DNA from: Acidobacteriota bacterium
GTDB taxonomy: Bacteria; Acidobacteriota; JAAYUB01
NCBI GenBank assembly: GCA_012517875.1
Contig: JAAYUB010000030.1
Span: 1-38,709, forward strand
DNA length: 38,709 nucleotides
Direction of reading: 5' to 3'
Positions 9,179 to 17,547 of this stretch are shown one piece after another. The stretch's first letter is position 1, and each line of letters starts with the position of its first letter. The notes under the pieces are model-generated. The model ran no database searches and was not told where the DNA came from. It saw nothing but the letters and a program-made list of their open reading frames with translations. The translations under genes and the position numbers were made by a program.

Positions 9179-12100
9179 TTACCGCTTGTAGTAGTCCGGA
9201 TACGCCGGCTGCCGATGCGTGGGCAGCGGATTCCGGTCCATCTCCTGAAGGAGGATCTCCACCGCCTTTTCCAGCTGCGCGTCGCGACCCTGGCGCCAGA
9301 GGAACGGGTCGAGTTCCACATCGACGTCCGGCGCCGTGCCGTAGTTTTCAACATCCCACTGGCCCTCGGGATTCCAGAACGCCACGCGGGGCGCCGTCAC
9401 GAAGCCCCCGTCTACCAGAGCGGGATAGTCGTAGATGCCCACCAGTCCGCCCCAGGTGCGTTTGCCCACCAGCGGCCCCACCTTGGCCCGGCGGAAATAC
9501 CACGGCATGGCGTCGCCGCCGGAACCGGCGTATTCGTTGATCACCATGACTTTGGGACCGAAAATCGCGCCGGTGGGTGTGGTGAAGCACTCGCCCTCGC
9601 GGGTGGCCCAGAAGTTCATCAGCGGACGACCCAGCAGATCCACGATATAGTCCGCTGCATAGCCGCCGCCGTTGTACCGCTCGTCCACCACCAGGGCCTG
9701 CTTGCCCACTTGGGCAAAGAAATAGCGGTTGAAGTACGTGTAGCCGCCCGCCGCCGTGTCGGGCAGATAGACATAACCGATACGACCGCCGCTCAATGAT
9801 TCCACCCGGCGCCGGTTGCCATCGATCCAGGCCCGCTGACGCAGAGCGGTCTCGCTCGCCAGCGGCTCCACCACGACGTCCCGGGAGCCGGTGCCGTCGG
9901 CATGGGGTCCGACCGTGATGCGGACGGCCTTGCCGGCGGAGTTCTCGAAGAACTGGTACACGTTATCGGTGGCCCGCACATCCCGACCGTCCACCGCCAG
10001 CAGGTACTCCCCTTCCCGGACATTCACACCGGGCTGGGTGAGCGGCGCGCGCAAGCCGGGATTCCAGTTTTCACCATGGTAAATGCGGGCGAAGCGGTGA
10101 CGTCCGTCGGCCACTTCGAAATCCGCACCCAGCAGGCCGCCGGGCACCCGGTTCACCGTCGGCAGGTCGCCGCCGCCCACGTACGTGTGGCCCAGCACCA
10201 GGTTGCCGAGCATCTCGCTGAACAGGTAATTCAGGTCGCCCCGGCTGGCCACGGCGACCAGATACGGCTCGTACCGTTTCTCCGCCGCGCGCAGGTCCAG
10301 GCCGTGGGCGTTGGGATCATAGAGGAAATCGCGCTCGATGCGCCAGACTTCGCGAAACATCTGCCGCCACTCGGCGGGCGGGTCCACCCGGACCTCCATG
10401 GCGGCGGTGGCCAGCCAGGTCTCGCCCGGCTTGAACGGCTGCCCCGCCGGCGCGATGGCCCAGCGGGCGCCCTGTTGCAACAGCATCTTCTCGCCGTTGT
10501 GCGACAGGGCGAATGCGCTCACGCCGTCGGCGATCAATTCGGTCTTCCGCTTCTTCAGATCATACAGCTGGATTTTCTCCCGGATCGGTCCGAACTGCGG
10601 CAACAGCTCGCCCTCGCGCAGATAGACTTGGCCGGCCTTGCCGGTCCACAGGCCGGAGTAGTTGCGCGCCGGCAACGGCAGGGCCAGGATCCGCTGGTCG
10701 AGGGCGTCGAAATCGATCCGGACTTCCGCCGGCTGGTCCTTCGCCTTCTCTCCGGCGTCACCGGCGGGTTTGTCTGCTTTTGCCGAATCCTCGGCCGCCG
10801 GCTTCTCGCCCGGTTTTTCCCCTGCCTTGCCCGCCTCATCTGTGACGGATTCCTCGTCGCTTTCCGGAGCGAGCGGAGAGGGCGCGTCCTTCTGCAGCAC
10901 GATCACATATACGCTCCGGCTCACCGGCCGGTTGTAGCTCGACAGGTCGAGCCAGGCGGTCGTGGGGCCGATGTCCGTGCTGGCGGTGAAAAAGAGGTGC
11001 TTGCCATCCCGGTCGAACGCGGCGAAGCGGGCGTCGCTGAGTCCGTCGGTGAGCTGACGCTTCTCGCCGGTCTCCAGCGAGTACACGCACACCGCCCGCA
11101 TGTGGTTGGCCAACTGTCGGGTGTAGGCGAGCCAGCGGCTGTCGGGGGACCAGGCCGGGTCGAGGGTCCGCTCGGGTTTGTCGTATGTGTCGGTATCCAC
11201 CTTGACATTCTTGCCGCTGGCCACGTCGACGTACCAGAGGTTCAGCCGCTTGTCGGTGTACGCGATTTTCTTGCCGTCCGGCGACCAGGCCGGATTGTAG
11301 TAGAACGACGGCGCGTCTCCCAGGGCGATGCGCCGCGTCTCGCCGGCGCCGCTCTGCTCGATCAGGTGGATGGCGTATTCCCCGTCCGCGTCCGACAGAC
11401 AGGCGATCCACTTGCCGTCCGGCGACCAGGCCGGGTCGCGGTCGGCCGCGCCGGAGCTCCGGGTGAGGTTGCGCACGTCACCCTTTTCGGCGGGCACCGT
11501 GAGCACCTCGCCGCGGGCGCCGAAGACGGCGCGCTTCCCCGTGGGGGACAGCCCCGCCGCATCAATCCGCTCGCCCACCTTGACATAGCGCGGCCGGACA
11601 CCGGGCATATCCCCGGCGAGTTGGATGGGCACGGGCCGGGATTTGCCGGAACCGATGTCCAGCAGGTGCAACGAACCGAACTGCTCGTAGACGATGGCGC
11701 CGGGGCAGGCGGCGGCCGACTTGATATCGAAGCCGCTGGCGCTCACCACCTCCCGAACCTGCCGGTTGCGGGTGTCATACGCATAGAGGTTGACCGGCCC
11801 CGTCCGGTCGGACAGGAAGTAGATGGTGTCGCCCACCCACATGGGGTTGAAGTCGTTCCAATCCTTGCGCGGCAGCGCCTCCACCCGCGAATCGGCCAGG
11901 TCGGCAATCCATACCGGCGAGGCCATGCCCCCGCGGTAGCGTTTCCAGGTTTGGAAGGCGCCCGGGAGCGGCACGTAGGCGATCCGCCGGCCGTCGGGCG
12001 AGTAGGAGCCCTGGTAGCCCATGGGCAGGGGAAGCGCCGTCGGCATGCCGCCCTCGGTCGAAACGGTGAACAGCTGCGATGCCCGGCCCGCACTGCTTTC

Positions 12101-12484
12101 CCGATTGGAGACGAACAGAATCCGCTTTCCGTCCGGCGCCCAGCCGGCGACGGTGTCGGCGGCCGGATGCCACGTGAGGCGCCGCGGATGGCCGCCGGTC
12201 GCCGGCATCAGGTAGACGTCCGGATTGCCTTCGTACTGGCCGGTGAACGCCAGCCACTTGCCGTCCGGCGAGAACGCGGGGCTGGTTTCACTGCCCGGTC
12301 CGTCCGTGAGGCGACGGGCGCTGCCGCCCTGCCGCGGCACGGTCCACAGGTCGTCGGCGTAGGTGAAGACGACATCGGTCGCGTTGACCGTGGGATGCTG
12401 TGGCAGCAGGACCGTTTGCGCCAGCGGGCACACCCCGAAAATCACCGCCAGGCACACGGCCCCGATCGCAATCCGAACCTTCAT
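9179..12484 (-). CDS. Tricorn-like protease (S41 family)
   Basis: The 1101-residue product has a signal peptide (MKVRIAIGAVCLAVIFGVCP), WD40-like beta-propeller repeats through about residue 560 (many (P/A)WSPDGK.IAY motifs), a charged Lys/Glu/Ala-rich linker near 570-600, a helical core with LGHTYVGGGDL, a PDZ domain (about 800-870), and an S41 peptidase domain. The nucleophile is Ser988 in EYAGSGGD, and the LGHTY His fits the catalytic His; both match the archaeal Tricorn protease layout. It likely degrades peptides to short oligopeptides, here in the periplasm because of the signal peptide. The start at 12484 is fixed by GGAGGTG seven bases upstream. It precedes the MscS-type gene by 66 bases. 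Confidence 0.9.
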   Translation of the reverse strand: MKVRIAIGAVCLAVIFGVCPLAQTVLLPQHPTVNATDVVFTYADDLWTVPRQGGSARRLTDGPGSETSPAFSPDGKWLAFTGQYEGNPDVYLMPATGGHPRRLTWHPAADTVAGWAPDGKRILFVSNRESSAGRASQLFTVSTEGGMPTALPLPMGYQGSYSPDGRRIAYVPLPGAFQTWKRYRGGMASPVWIADLADSRVEALPRKDWNDFNPMWVGDTIYFLSDRTGPVNLYAYDTRNRQVREVVSASGFDIKSAAACPGAIVYEQFGSLHLLDIGSGKSRPVPIQLAGDMPGVRPRYVKVGERIDAAGLSPTGKRAVFGARGEVLTVPAEKGDVRNLTRSSGAADRDPAWSPDGKWIACLSDADGEYAIHLIEQSGAGETRRIALGDAPSFYYNPAWSPDGKKIAYTDKRLNLWYVDVASGKNVKVDTDTYDKPERTLDPAWSPDSRWLAYTRQLANHMRAVCVYSLETGEKRQLTDGLSDARFAAFDRDGKHLFFTASTDIGPTTAWLDLSSYNRPVSRSVYVIVLQKDAPSPLAPESDEESVTDEAGKAGEKPGEKPAAEDSAKADKPAGDAGEKAKDQPAEVRIDFDALDQRILALPLPARNYSGLWTGKAGQVYLREGELLPQFGPIREKIQLYDLKKRKTELIADGVSAFALSHNGEKMLLQQGARWAIAPAGQPFKPGETWLATAAMEVRVDPPAEWRQMFREVWRIERDFLYDPNAHGLDLRAAEKRYEPYLVAVASRGDLNYLFSEMLGNLVLGHTYVGGGDLPTVNRVPGGLLGADFEVADGRHRFARIYHGENWNPGLRAPLTQPGVNVREGEYLLAVDGRDVRATDNVYQFFENSAGKAVRITVGPHADGTGSRDVVVEPLASETALRQRAWIDGNRRRVESLSGGRIGYVYLPDTAAGGYTYFNRYFFAQVGKQALVVDERYNGGGYAADYIVDLLGRPLMNFWATREGECFTTPTGAIFGPKVMVINEYAGSGGDAMPWYFRRAKVGPLVGKRTWGGLVGIYDYPALVDGGFVTAPRVAFWNPEGQWDVENYGTAPDVDVELDPFLWRQGRDAQLEKAVEILLQEMDRNPLPTHRQPAYPDYYKR

Positions 12485-12516
12485 GGACGCACCTCCGTGT
12501 GGGGATTGGCAGAGCA

Positions 12517-12536
12517 GCCGTGGCTGCCGCCACGGC
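12517..12536 (-). other. Perfect hairpin in the tricorn leader
   Basis: GCCGTGGC and GCCACGGC form an 8-base-pair stem around a 4-base loop, about 32 bases before the tricorn start codon. A TACAAT box (12552-12547) lies just upstream, so the hairpin would be at the very 5' end of the transcript. It may stabilise the mRNA; it has no T-run and is not a terminator. Confidence 0.4.
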
Positions 12537-12607
12537 AAACACAGCCATTGTAGACCAGGAGTCGAGTCAAGGGAACCCGCAAACAGGCGTCGGCTGCCGA
12601 AACGGAT

Positions 12608-13093
12608 TCAATCCCCCAGGATGTCTCCGGGCGCCAGGTGCCAGTGCAGCGTCATGCCCCCGGGGGCGAATGTGCCGGACAGCCGCGCGATGCCCGCCTT
12701 TTTCATGGCAAAATCCCGCCCGAGCCGGCCCGTCAATTCGGCCACCAGCAGGCCGCAATCCGGCTCGTGCCCCACCAGCAGCAGCGGATCGGGCAATGGC
12801 CGCAGGGCGGCGAACACCCGTTCCAACTCCTCCAGCGAGGCGCCGCAGGCCAGCGCATCCAGACAGCGGACCGGAAGGCCCAGCGCCTTTCCCGCGATGG
12901 CGGCGGTCTGGGCGGCCCGCGCCAGCGGGCTGGACCACACGGCCGCCGCCCGAAGCCGGCCGTCCCGGACGAGCTGCTGGACCACCCGTCTGGTCCGCCG
13001 CTTTCCCTCGGCGGTCAGCGGCCGGTCAGCCTCGGGTCCGGCCCACTCGCCGCGCTCGGCCGCGATGCCGTGCCGCATGATGTACAGCTCCAT
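12608..13093 (-). CDS. sixA: SixA-like phosphohistidine phosphatase
   Basis: The 161-residue protein is a compact histidine phosphatase. It starts MELYIMRHG, where the RHG motif carries the phospho-accepting His, and has the second conserved His in VGHEPD and an ADRPLTAEGKRR segment, both typical of SixA. SixA removes phosphate from phosphohistidine in signalling or PTS proteins; the substrate here is not shown. The start is chosen because GGGAGG lies six bases upstream and the conserved domain begins at once. The gene follows fabF (128 bases) and precedes the tricorn gene (123 bases), all on the minus strand; no partner kinase is adjacent. Confidence 0.87.
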   Translation of the reverse strand: MELYIMRHGIAAERGEWAGPEADRPLTAEGKRRTRRVVQQLVRDGRLRAAAVWSSPLARAAQTAAIAGKALGLPVRCLDALACGASLEELERVFAALRPLPDPLLLVGHEPDCGLLVAELTGRLGRDFAMKKAGIARLSGTFAPGGMTLHWHLAPGDILGD

Positions 13094-13221
13094 GGCACGC
13101 CTCCCACAGGTTTGGCCAATCATCGCCGGCCCCGCCCCCCGTTCCTGAATGGCGATGCACCACTGCGTTGACAGAATGCGGGGCGGAGGTGATCGAGCCG
13201 CAGGCGGTCACGGTCGCCGGA

Positions 13222-14472
13222 TCACTGCTCGAAACGGCTCAGCACCAAGCAGGCGTTCTGGCCGCCGAAACCGAATGAGTTTTTCAGCGCCAGCCGCACC
13301 GTCGCCTGACGGGCCTGACCGGGCACGTAGTCGAGATCGCACTGCGGGTCGGGATTCTCGAGATTGATGGTGGGATGGATGATCCCGTCCAGGATGGTGC
13401 GGACGGTGGCCACCGTCTCCATGGCTCCGGCGGCGCCAAGGGCGTGGCCGAACATCGATTTGGACGAGCTGATGGGCACCTGATACGCGCGTTCACCGAA
13501 CACGTGCCGAATGGCGCGGCTTTCGATGGCGTCGTTGAGCAGTGTGGATGTTCCGTGGGCGTTGATGTAGTCCACGTCCGCCGGGCTCACGCCGGCGTCT
13601 TCCAGCGCCCACCGCATGGTCCGCTGGGCACCCATTCCCTCGGGGTCAGGCTGGGTGATGTGATAGGCGTCGGAGCTGCAGGCGAAGCCGCACACCTCGG
13701 CCAGGATGCGCGCGCCCCGGCCCACGGCGTGCTCCAGCTTCTCCAGGATCACCACCGCCGCCCCCTCGGCCATGACGAAGCCGTCGCGGGCGGCGTCGAA
13801 AGGCCGGCTGGCGCGCTGCGGCTCGTCGTTGCGTTTGGACAGGGCGCCCATCGCGGAGAAACCGGCGATGGGGATCTCGCTGACCATGGCCTCGGCGCCT
13901 CCGGCGATCATCACGTCCGCCTTGCCCCGACGGATGTATTCCGCCGCCTCGCCGATGCCGAACACACCCGACGCGCAGGCCGCCACGGGTGTGGTGATGG
14001 GCCCCATGGCCCGGGCGGTGTAGCTGACATGATACGACGGCATGTTGGGCAGGGTCGAGGTGATGGCGAACGGGCTGACGCCGCGCATACCCACCTCCCA
14101 GAAGCGGCGGGCGTTGTCCATCGCCCAGTCGAGGCCGCCCATGCCGACGCCGATGGCCGTGCCGGTCCGCTCCTCGTCCGGCACCGGCACCGGCAGCCCC
14201 GCATCGGCCAGGGCTTCGCGCGCGGCGGCGATGGCCAGTTGGGCCACCCGGGCCATCCGGCGCGCTTCCTTGAAATTCATGTACCGGGCGGGATCGAACC
14301 CCTTGACCTCGCCAGCGATGTGCACAGGCACCGTGGATGAATCAAACAGGGTGATGGCGCTCACCCCGGACCGGCCGGCGACCAGGCCGGCCCACGTGCT
14401 GGCGACGTCGAGACCCAGCGGGGACACCATCCCCATGCCGGTGATGACTACACGGGTTCGATCGTTCCTCAC
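13222..14472 (-). CDS. fabF: Beta-ketoacyl-ACP synthase II (FabF)
   Basis: The 416-residue length and sequence match KAS II. The nucleophile C166 lies in TPVAACASGV, and H306 (INAHGTST), K338 and H343 (SKSMFGHALGAAGA) complete the Cys-His-His active site. The C-terminus has the usual NSFGFGGQNA motif. It elongates acyl-ACP with malonyl-ACP in the cytoplasm. The start is a GTG preceded by AAGGGAG. It has its own promoter at 14583-14611 and lies 169 bases downstream of the three-part acyl-adenylating protein. No other fab or acpP gene is next to it, so it may be a second, dedicated synthase instead of the housekeeping copy; that is inference. Confidence 0.95.
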   Translation of the reverse strand: MRNDRTRVVITGMGMVSPLGLDVASTWAGLVAGRSGVSAITLFDSSTVPVHIAGEVKGFDPARYMNFKEARRMARVAQLAIAAAREALADAGLPVPVPDEERTGTAIGVGMGGLDWAMDNARRFWEVGMRGVSPFAITSTLPNMPSYHVSYTARAMGPITTPVAACASGVFGIGEAAEYIRRGKADVMIAGGAEAMVSEIPIAGFSAMGALSKRNDEPQRASRPFDAARDGFVMAEGAAVVILEKLEHAVGRGARILAEVCGFACSSDAYHITQPDPEGMGAQRTMRWALEDAGVSPADVDYINAHGTSTLLNDAIESRAIRHVFGERAYQVPISSSKSMFGHALGAAGAMETVATVRTILDGIIHPTINLENPDPQCDLDYVPGQARQATVRLALKNSFGFGGQNACLVLSRFEQ

Positions 14473-14582
14473 AAGTTGCTCCCTTGTCGTGTTCCTGCGA
14501 AAATCCGGGATTCATGCCGTGCGAATCGGCCGGCTGCGGGCGGCCACCTCGGGGGACAGCGGCGGAATCCAATCAGCTCCGC

Positions 14583-14611
14583 ATTGTATAACGCGGCTGC
14601 TGCCGAATCAA
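14583..14611 (-). promoter_or_regulatory. Sigma70-type promoter of fabF
   Basis: On the minus strand TTGATT (14611-14606) and TACAAT (14588-14583) are 17 bases apart. The leader to the GTG at 14472 would be about 100 bases. It sits in the 169-base gap after the upstream gene. Confidence 0.7.
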
Positions 14612-14641
14612 CTTCATTCTCCCGCCGGGGCCGAGCGCCGA

Positions 14642-17338
14642 TCAGGTGGCGCACTGCTGCTCCATCGTCTCCATGGCGCGGCGGAGGTTGTCCATGAACG
14701 TCTGGTACGCAGACCCCTCGGCGCCAGGCGCCGCCGGTGCGATGGGCGCGCCGTAGAACACCTCGACGCGGAAGCGGCGCAACCGGCTCAGGCGGAACAG
14801 CCGGGGCAGCTTGTGGCCGCGGGGGTAGACATCGTAGGTTCCCTTGATGTAGACCGGCACGACCGGCACGCCCAGCTCGCAGGCCAGGATGGCCACGCCG
14901 TTTTTGAGTGTCTGGATCCGGCCGTTGGCCGAACGCGTACCTTCCGGATGCAGGTACAGGATATTCCCGTTGCGGAGCACCTGGGCGCCCGCCTGGAGCG
15001 CCTGCAGGACGTCACCGGCTCGATCCACCGGGATCACCCGATGGATGGCGCTGAGCAGACGACCCACGATATTGTTGTACACTTCCGTCTTGCCGATGAC
15101 GAACGCCTTGCGCCGGATTGCTGCGGGGAGTGTCCCCACCACGGCCGGATAGTCAAAGTAGCTCACGTGGTTGGGGGCCAGGATGAACGGCCCGCTGTCC
15201 GGCAGGGCGTTGAGGTTGTGACCCCGCAGGCGGTAGAACACCTTGCCGATGAAGGTAATGAAGCCGTAGTCCAACGGCTCGAGCCACCCGGCCAGCCACC
15301 GGACGATGGGACGGACCGGTAAACCGCTCCATGCGGCGGTGACATTGTGGATCGCAGCCCGCCAGCCGGTGAAATCGCCGTCCGCCACGGTCTCCGCCGA
15401 CTTCACCGCCTCCAGCACGTCGCCCAGGTTCTGCATCCAGCCCAGGTTGTCGGCCTGCAGCCGGATATGCAGCCGGTTCTCCAACTGGGCGGTCATCTCC
15501 AGCACCGCCAGCGAATCCATGCCCAAGTCCAGGTAGAGGCTGGTGGCGGGCGACAACTCATCCGCGATGAGGGGCCGACCCAGGGCGCCGGAACAGGCGG
15601 CCAGGACCGCCTCCATCTCCGGCGTGCCCATGATCTCGCGCTCCGCCAGAGTCTGGGACGGACGGCTGACGCCGGCGACGAGCGGCCCGACGCCGTCGGT
15701 GTGCTCCAGCCAGGCTCGCAGTTCGCCCCGCTTGATCTTCCGGGTGCTGGTGCGCGGCAGCGGCTCCATCCGGATGGTCATTCCCTGAGGGCGTCGGTAA
15801 ACGGGGAGCAGCCGGGCCAGCCGCTCCATGTCACGGGTGATGGCCGCGGTCCACTCGTTCTCCGCCGTCTTCTTCACCAACTCGGGCGACGGCACCACCA
15901 CGAGGTGGATGCGCTCCGCCCCGGCCGGCCCCACGCCCACCGCGGCGGCCTCGGTCAGACGGGGCGAACGGCTGAAGAGCTGGTCTAGTTCATCCGGCGC
16001 GACCTTCTTGCCGGACGCCAGCACGATGACGTCCTTGGCCCGGCCGGTGATGCGCAGGTTGCCCCGGGGGTCGATCCGGCCCACGTCGCCGGTCCGGTAC
16101 CAGCCGTCGCCGGTTTTGGCGGAGGCGGTGTCCTCGGGATTCCGGTAATATTCGCGAAACACCGAACGGCCCCGGACGGCGATCTCGCCGCTCCCGTCGG
16201 ACGCGGGTTCCAAGATCCGCACCTCGGTGTCGCCGAACGGCCGCCCCACCGAACCGATGACCTTTTGCGGCGTCGGTGGATTGATGATGATGCCGCCGCT
16301 GGTCTCGGTGAGGCCATACCCCTCCTGGAACTCGTAGCCAAGGGCCAGGAAGCGCCGGATGGTCTCGGGCCGGGCCTTGGCTCCGCCGCAGATGAAGCGC
16401 TGGATGTCGGGCGCGAACTCGTGGTGCAGATGGCTGAAGAGTCGGCGCGACGCCTGCACGCCGCCCAACCGGTAGGCCAGCCAGCCGATGCGCAGCAGCA
16501 CGGCGAAGATGCCCCGCACCAGCAGGCCGCGGGCGTGCACCTTGAGCAGGATTCCCTTCAGGAACGCGTCGAACAGCAACGGAATGCCCGCCAGGTGGGT
16601 GATTCGCTCATCCTTCAGCGCCGCGACGATGCGGGCCGGCTTGAGCGAATCGAGGAACACCACCGTCGAGCCGGCGGCGTGGCAGCTCAGCACCCCGACG
16701 AAGACGAAGATGTGGTTCAGGGGCAGGATGGCCAGCAGGCGCGAGGCGGGCCCCACACCGATGGCCGGAACGTTCTGCAGCGTCTGGTTGAGAATGTTTC
16801 CGTGGGTGAGCACGACGCCCTTGGATCGACCGGACGTCCCGGAAGTGTAGATGATGGCCGCCGTGGAGTCGGCCGTGGCGGGGCTCACCGCCAGCGGCTC
16901 GTGCCGCCGGAAACGCCGCACCCAGTCGTCGTCCAGCACGAAGTACTCGCGGATGTCCCCCGCCGCGGTGAGCCGCTCGGCGAACCGAACGAATCCCGCC
17001 GAGACCAGCAGAACCGCCAGCGACGCTTCTCGCACGATGGCGACGATCTCCTCCTCGGTCTGGCGCACGTCCAGCGGCACCACCGTTGCTCCGGCCGCGG
17101 CGGCCGAATAGAAGGCGATGCTCCAGAGGGAGCTGTTCTCGGCCAGGATTCCTACGTGCGGCAGCGGTGCGCCGGCCAACCGCGCCGTCAGAAAGGCGGC
17201 GCCCCGGCCGGACAGGTCCAGCACCTCGTTGAAGCTGAAGGTTCGACGGATGTCGCTGAAGGCATCCACCAGGTGGGGGGCGGCGCCGTAGCGTTCTGCG
17301 CCGGCGGTGAGCAGGTCGTACAGGCACTCTGGATTCAC
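14642..17338 (-). CDS. Three-part protein: acyl-adenylating domain, acyl carrier domain, PlsC acyltransferase
   Basis: The 898-residue protein has three domains. About 1-510 is an AMP-forming acyl-CoA/acyl-ACP synthetase: the ATP loop is IIYTSGTSGRSKG, with EGYGLTET, RTGDVG and GRAKDVIVLASGKKV motifs. About 565-645 is an acyl carrier domain with LGMDSL, where S609 would take the phosphopantetheine arm. About 705-880 is a PlsC-type glycerophosphate acyltransferase with NHVSYFD (H724) and LHPEGTRS. It could activate a free fatty acid, load it on its own carrier domain and pass it to a lysophospholipid. E. coli Aas joins the same two enzymes, but with the acyltransferase first and no carrier domain. 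The GTG at 17338 is favoured because GGAGAGG lies upstream; ATG at 17353 is the alternative. Confidence 0.88.
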   Translation of the reverse strand: MNPECLYDLLTAGAERYGAAPHLVDAFSDIRRTFSFNEVLDLSGRGAAFLTARLAGAPLPHVGILAENSSLWSIAFYSAAAAGATVVPLDVRQTEEEIVAIVREASLAVLLVSAGFVRFAERLTAAGDIREYFVLDDDWVRRFRRHEPLAVSPATADSTAAIIYTSGTSGRSKGVVLTHGNILNQTLQNVPAIGVGPASRLLAILPLNHIFVFVGVLSCHAAGSTVVFLDSLKPARIVAALKDERITHLAGIPLLFDAFLKGILLKVHARGLLVRGIFAVLLRIGWLAYRLGGVQASRRLFSHLHHEFAPDIQRFICGGAKARPETIRRFLALGYEFQEGYGLTETSGGIIINPPTPQKVIGSVGRPFGDTEVRILEPASDGSGEIAVRGRSVFREYYRNPEDTASAKTGDGWYRTGDVGRIDPRGNLRITGRAKDVIVLASGKKVAPDELDQLFSRSPRLTEAAAVGVGPAGAERIHLVVVPSPELVKKTAENEWTAAITRDMERLARLLPVYRRPQGMTIRMEPLPRTSTRKIKRGELRAWLEHTDGVGPLVAGVSRPSQTLAEREIMGTPEMEAVLAACSGALGRPLIADELSPATSLYLDLGMDSLAVLEMTAQLENRLHIRLQADNLGWMQNLGDVLEAVKSAETVADGDFTGWRAAIHNVTAAWSGLPVRPIVRWLAGWLEPLDYGFITFIGKVFYRLRGHNLNALPDSGPFILAPNHVSYFDYPAVVGTLPAAIRRKAFVIGKTEVYNNIVGRLLSAIHRVIPVDRAGDVLQALQAGAQVLRNGNILYLHPEGTRSANGRIQTLKNGVAILACELGVPVVPVYIKGTYDVYPRGHKLPRLFRLSRLRRFRVEVFYGAPIAPAAPGAEGSAYQTFMDNLRRAMETMEQQCAT

Positions 17339-17459
17339 GGTGCGCCTCTCCATGTTTGGTTTGTCCATCATACGCCATTCGGCTGCGGGAGCCAAACGGG
17401 ATTCTGCATGGGGAGACCGTTTGGAGCCGCCGGCTCAACCGGAACAACCGGGGGCAGGA

Positions 17460-17465
17460 TATAAT
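17460..17465 (+). promoter_or_regulatory. -10 box upstream of the porin gene
   Basis: An exact TATAAT lies 82 bases before the porin start at 17548, with no convincing -35 box at 16-18 bases. Only the -10 element is supported. Confidence 0.35.
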
Positions 17466-17547
17466 GGATATGTACCCATCCAGCACACCGATGGTGCCGC
17501 GTATCCCGTTTTCCGGCCGGGGCTCGGCGCGTCACCGAGGAGGTTCC

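Noticed and set aside
9902-12553. 883-codon open frame antisense to the tricorn-like gene
   Set aside because: It mirrors the codon bias of the real gene in GC-rich DNA; no ribosome site and no recognisable motif.
13168-13173. Exact TTGACA on the plus strand
   Set aside because: No -10 box at 16-18 bases and no plus-strand gene follows.
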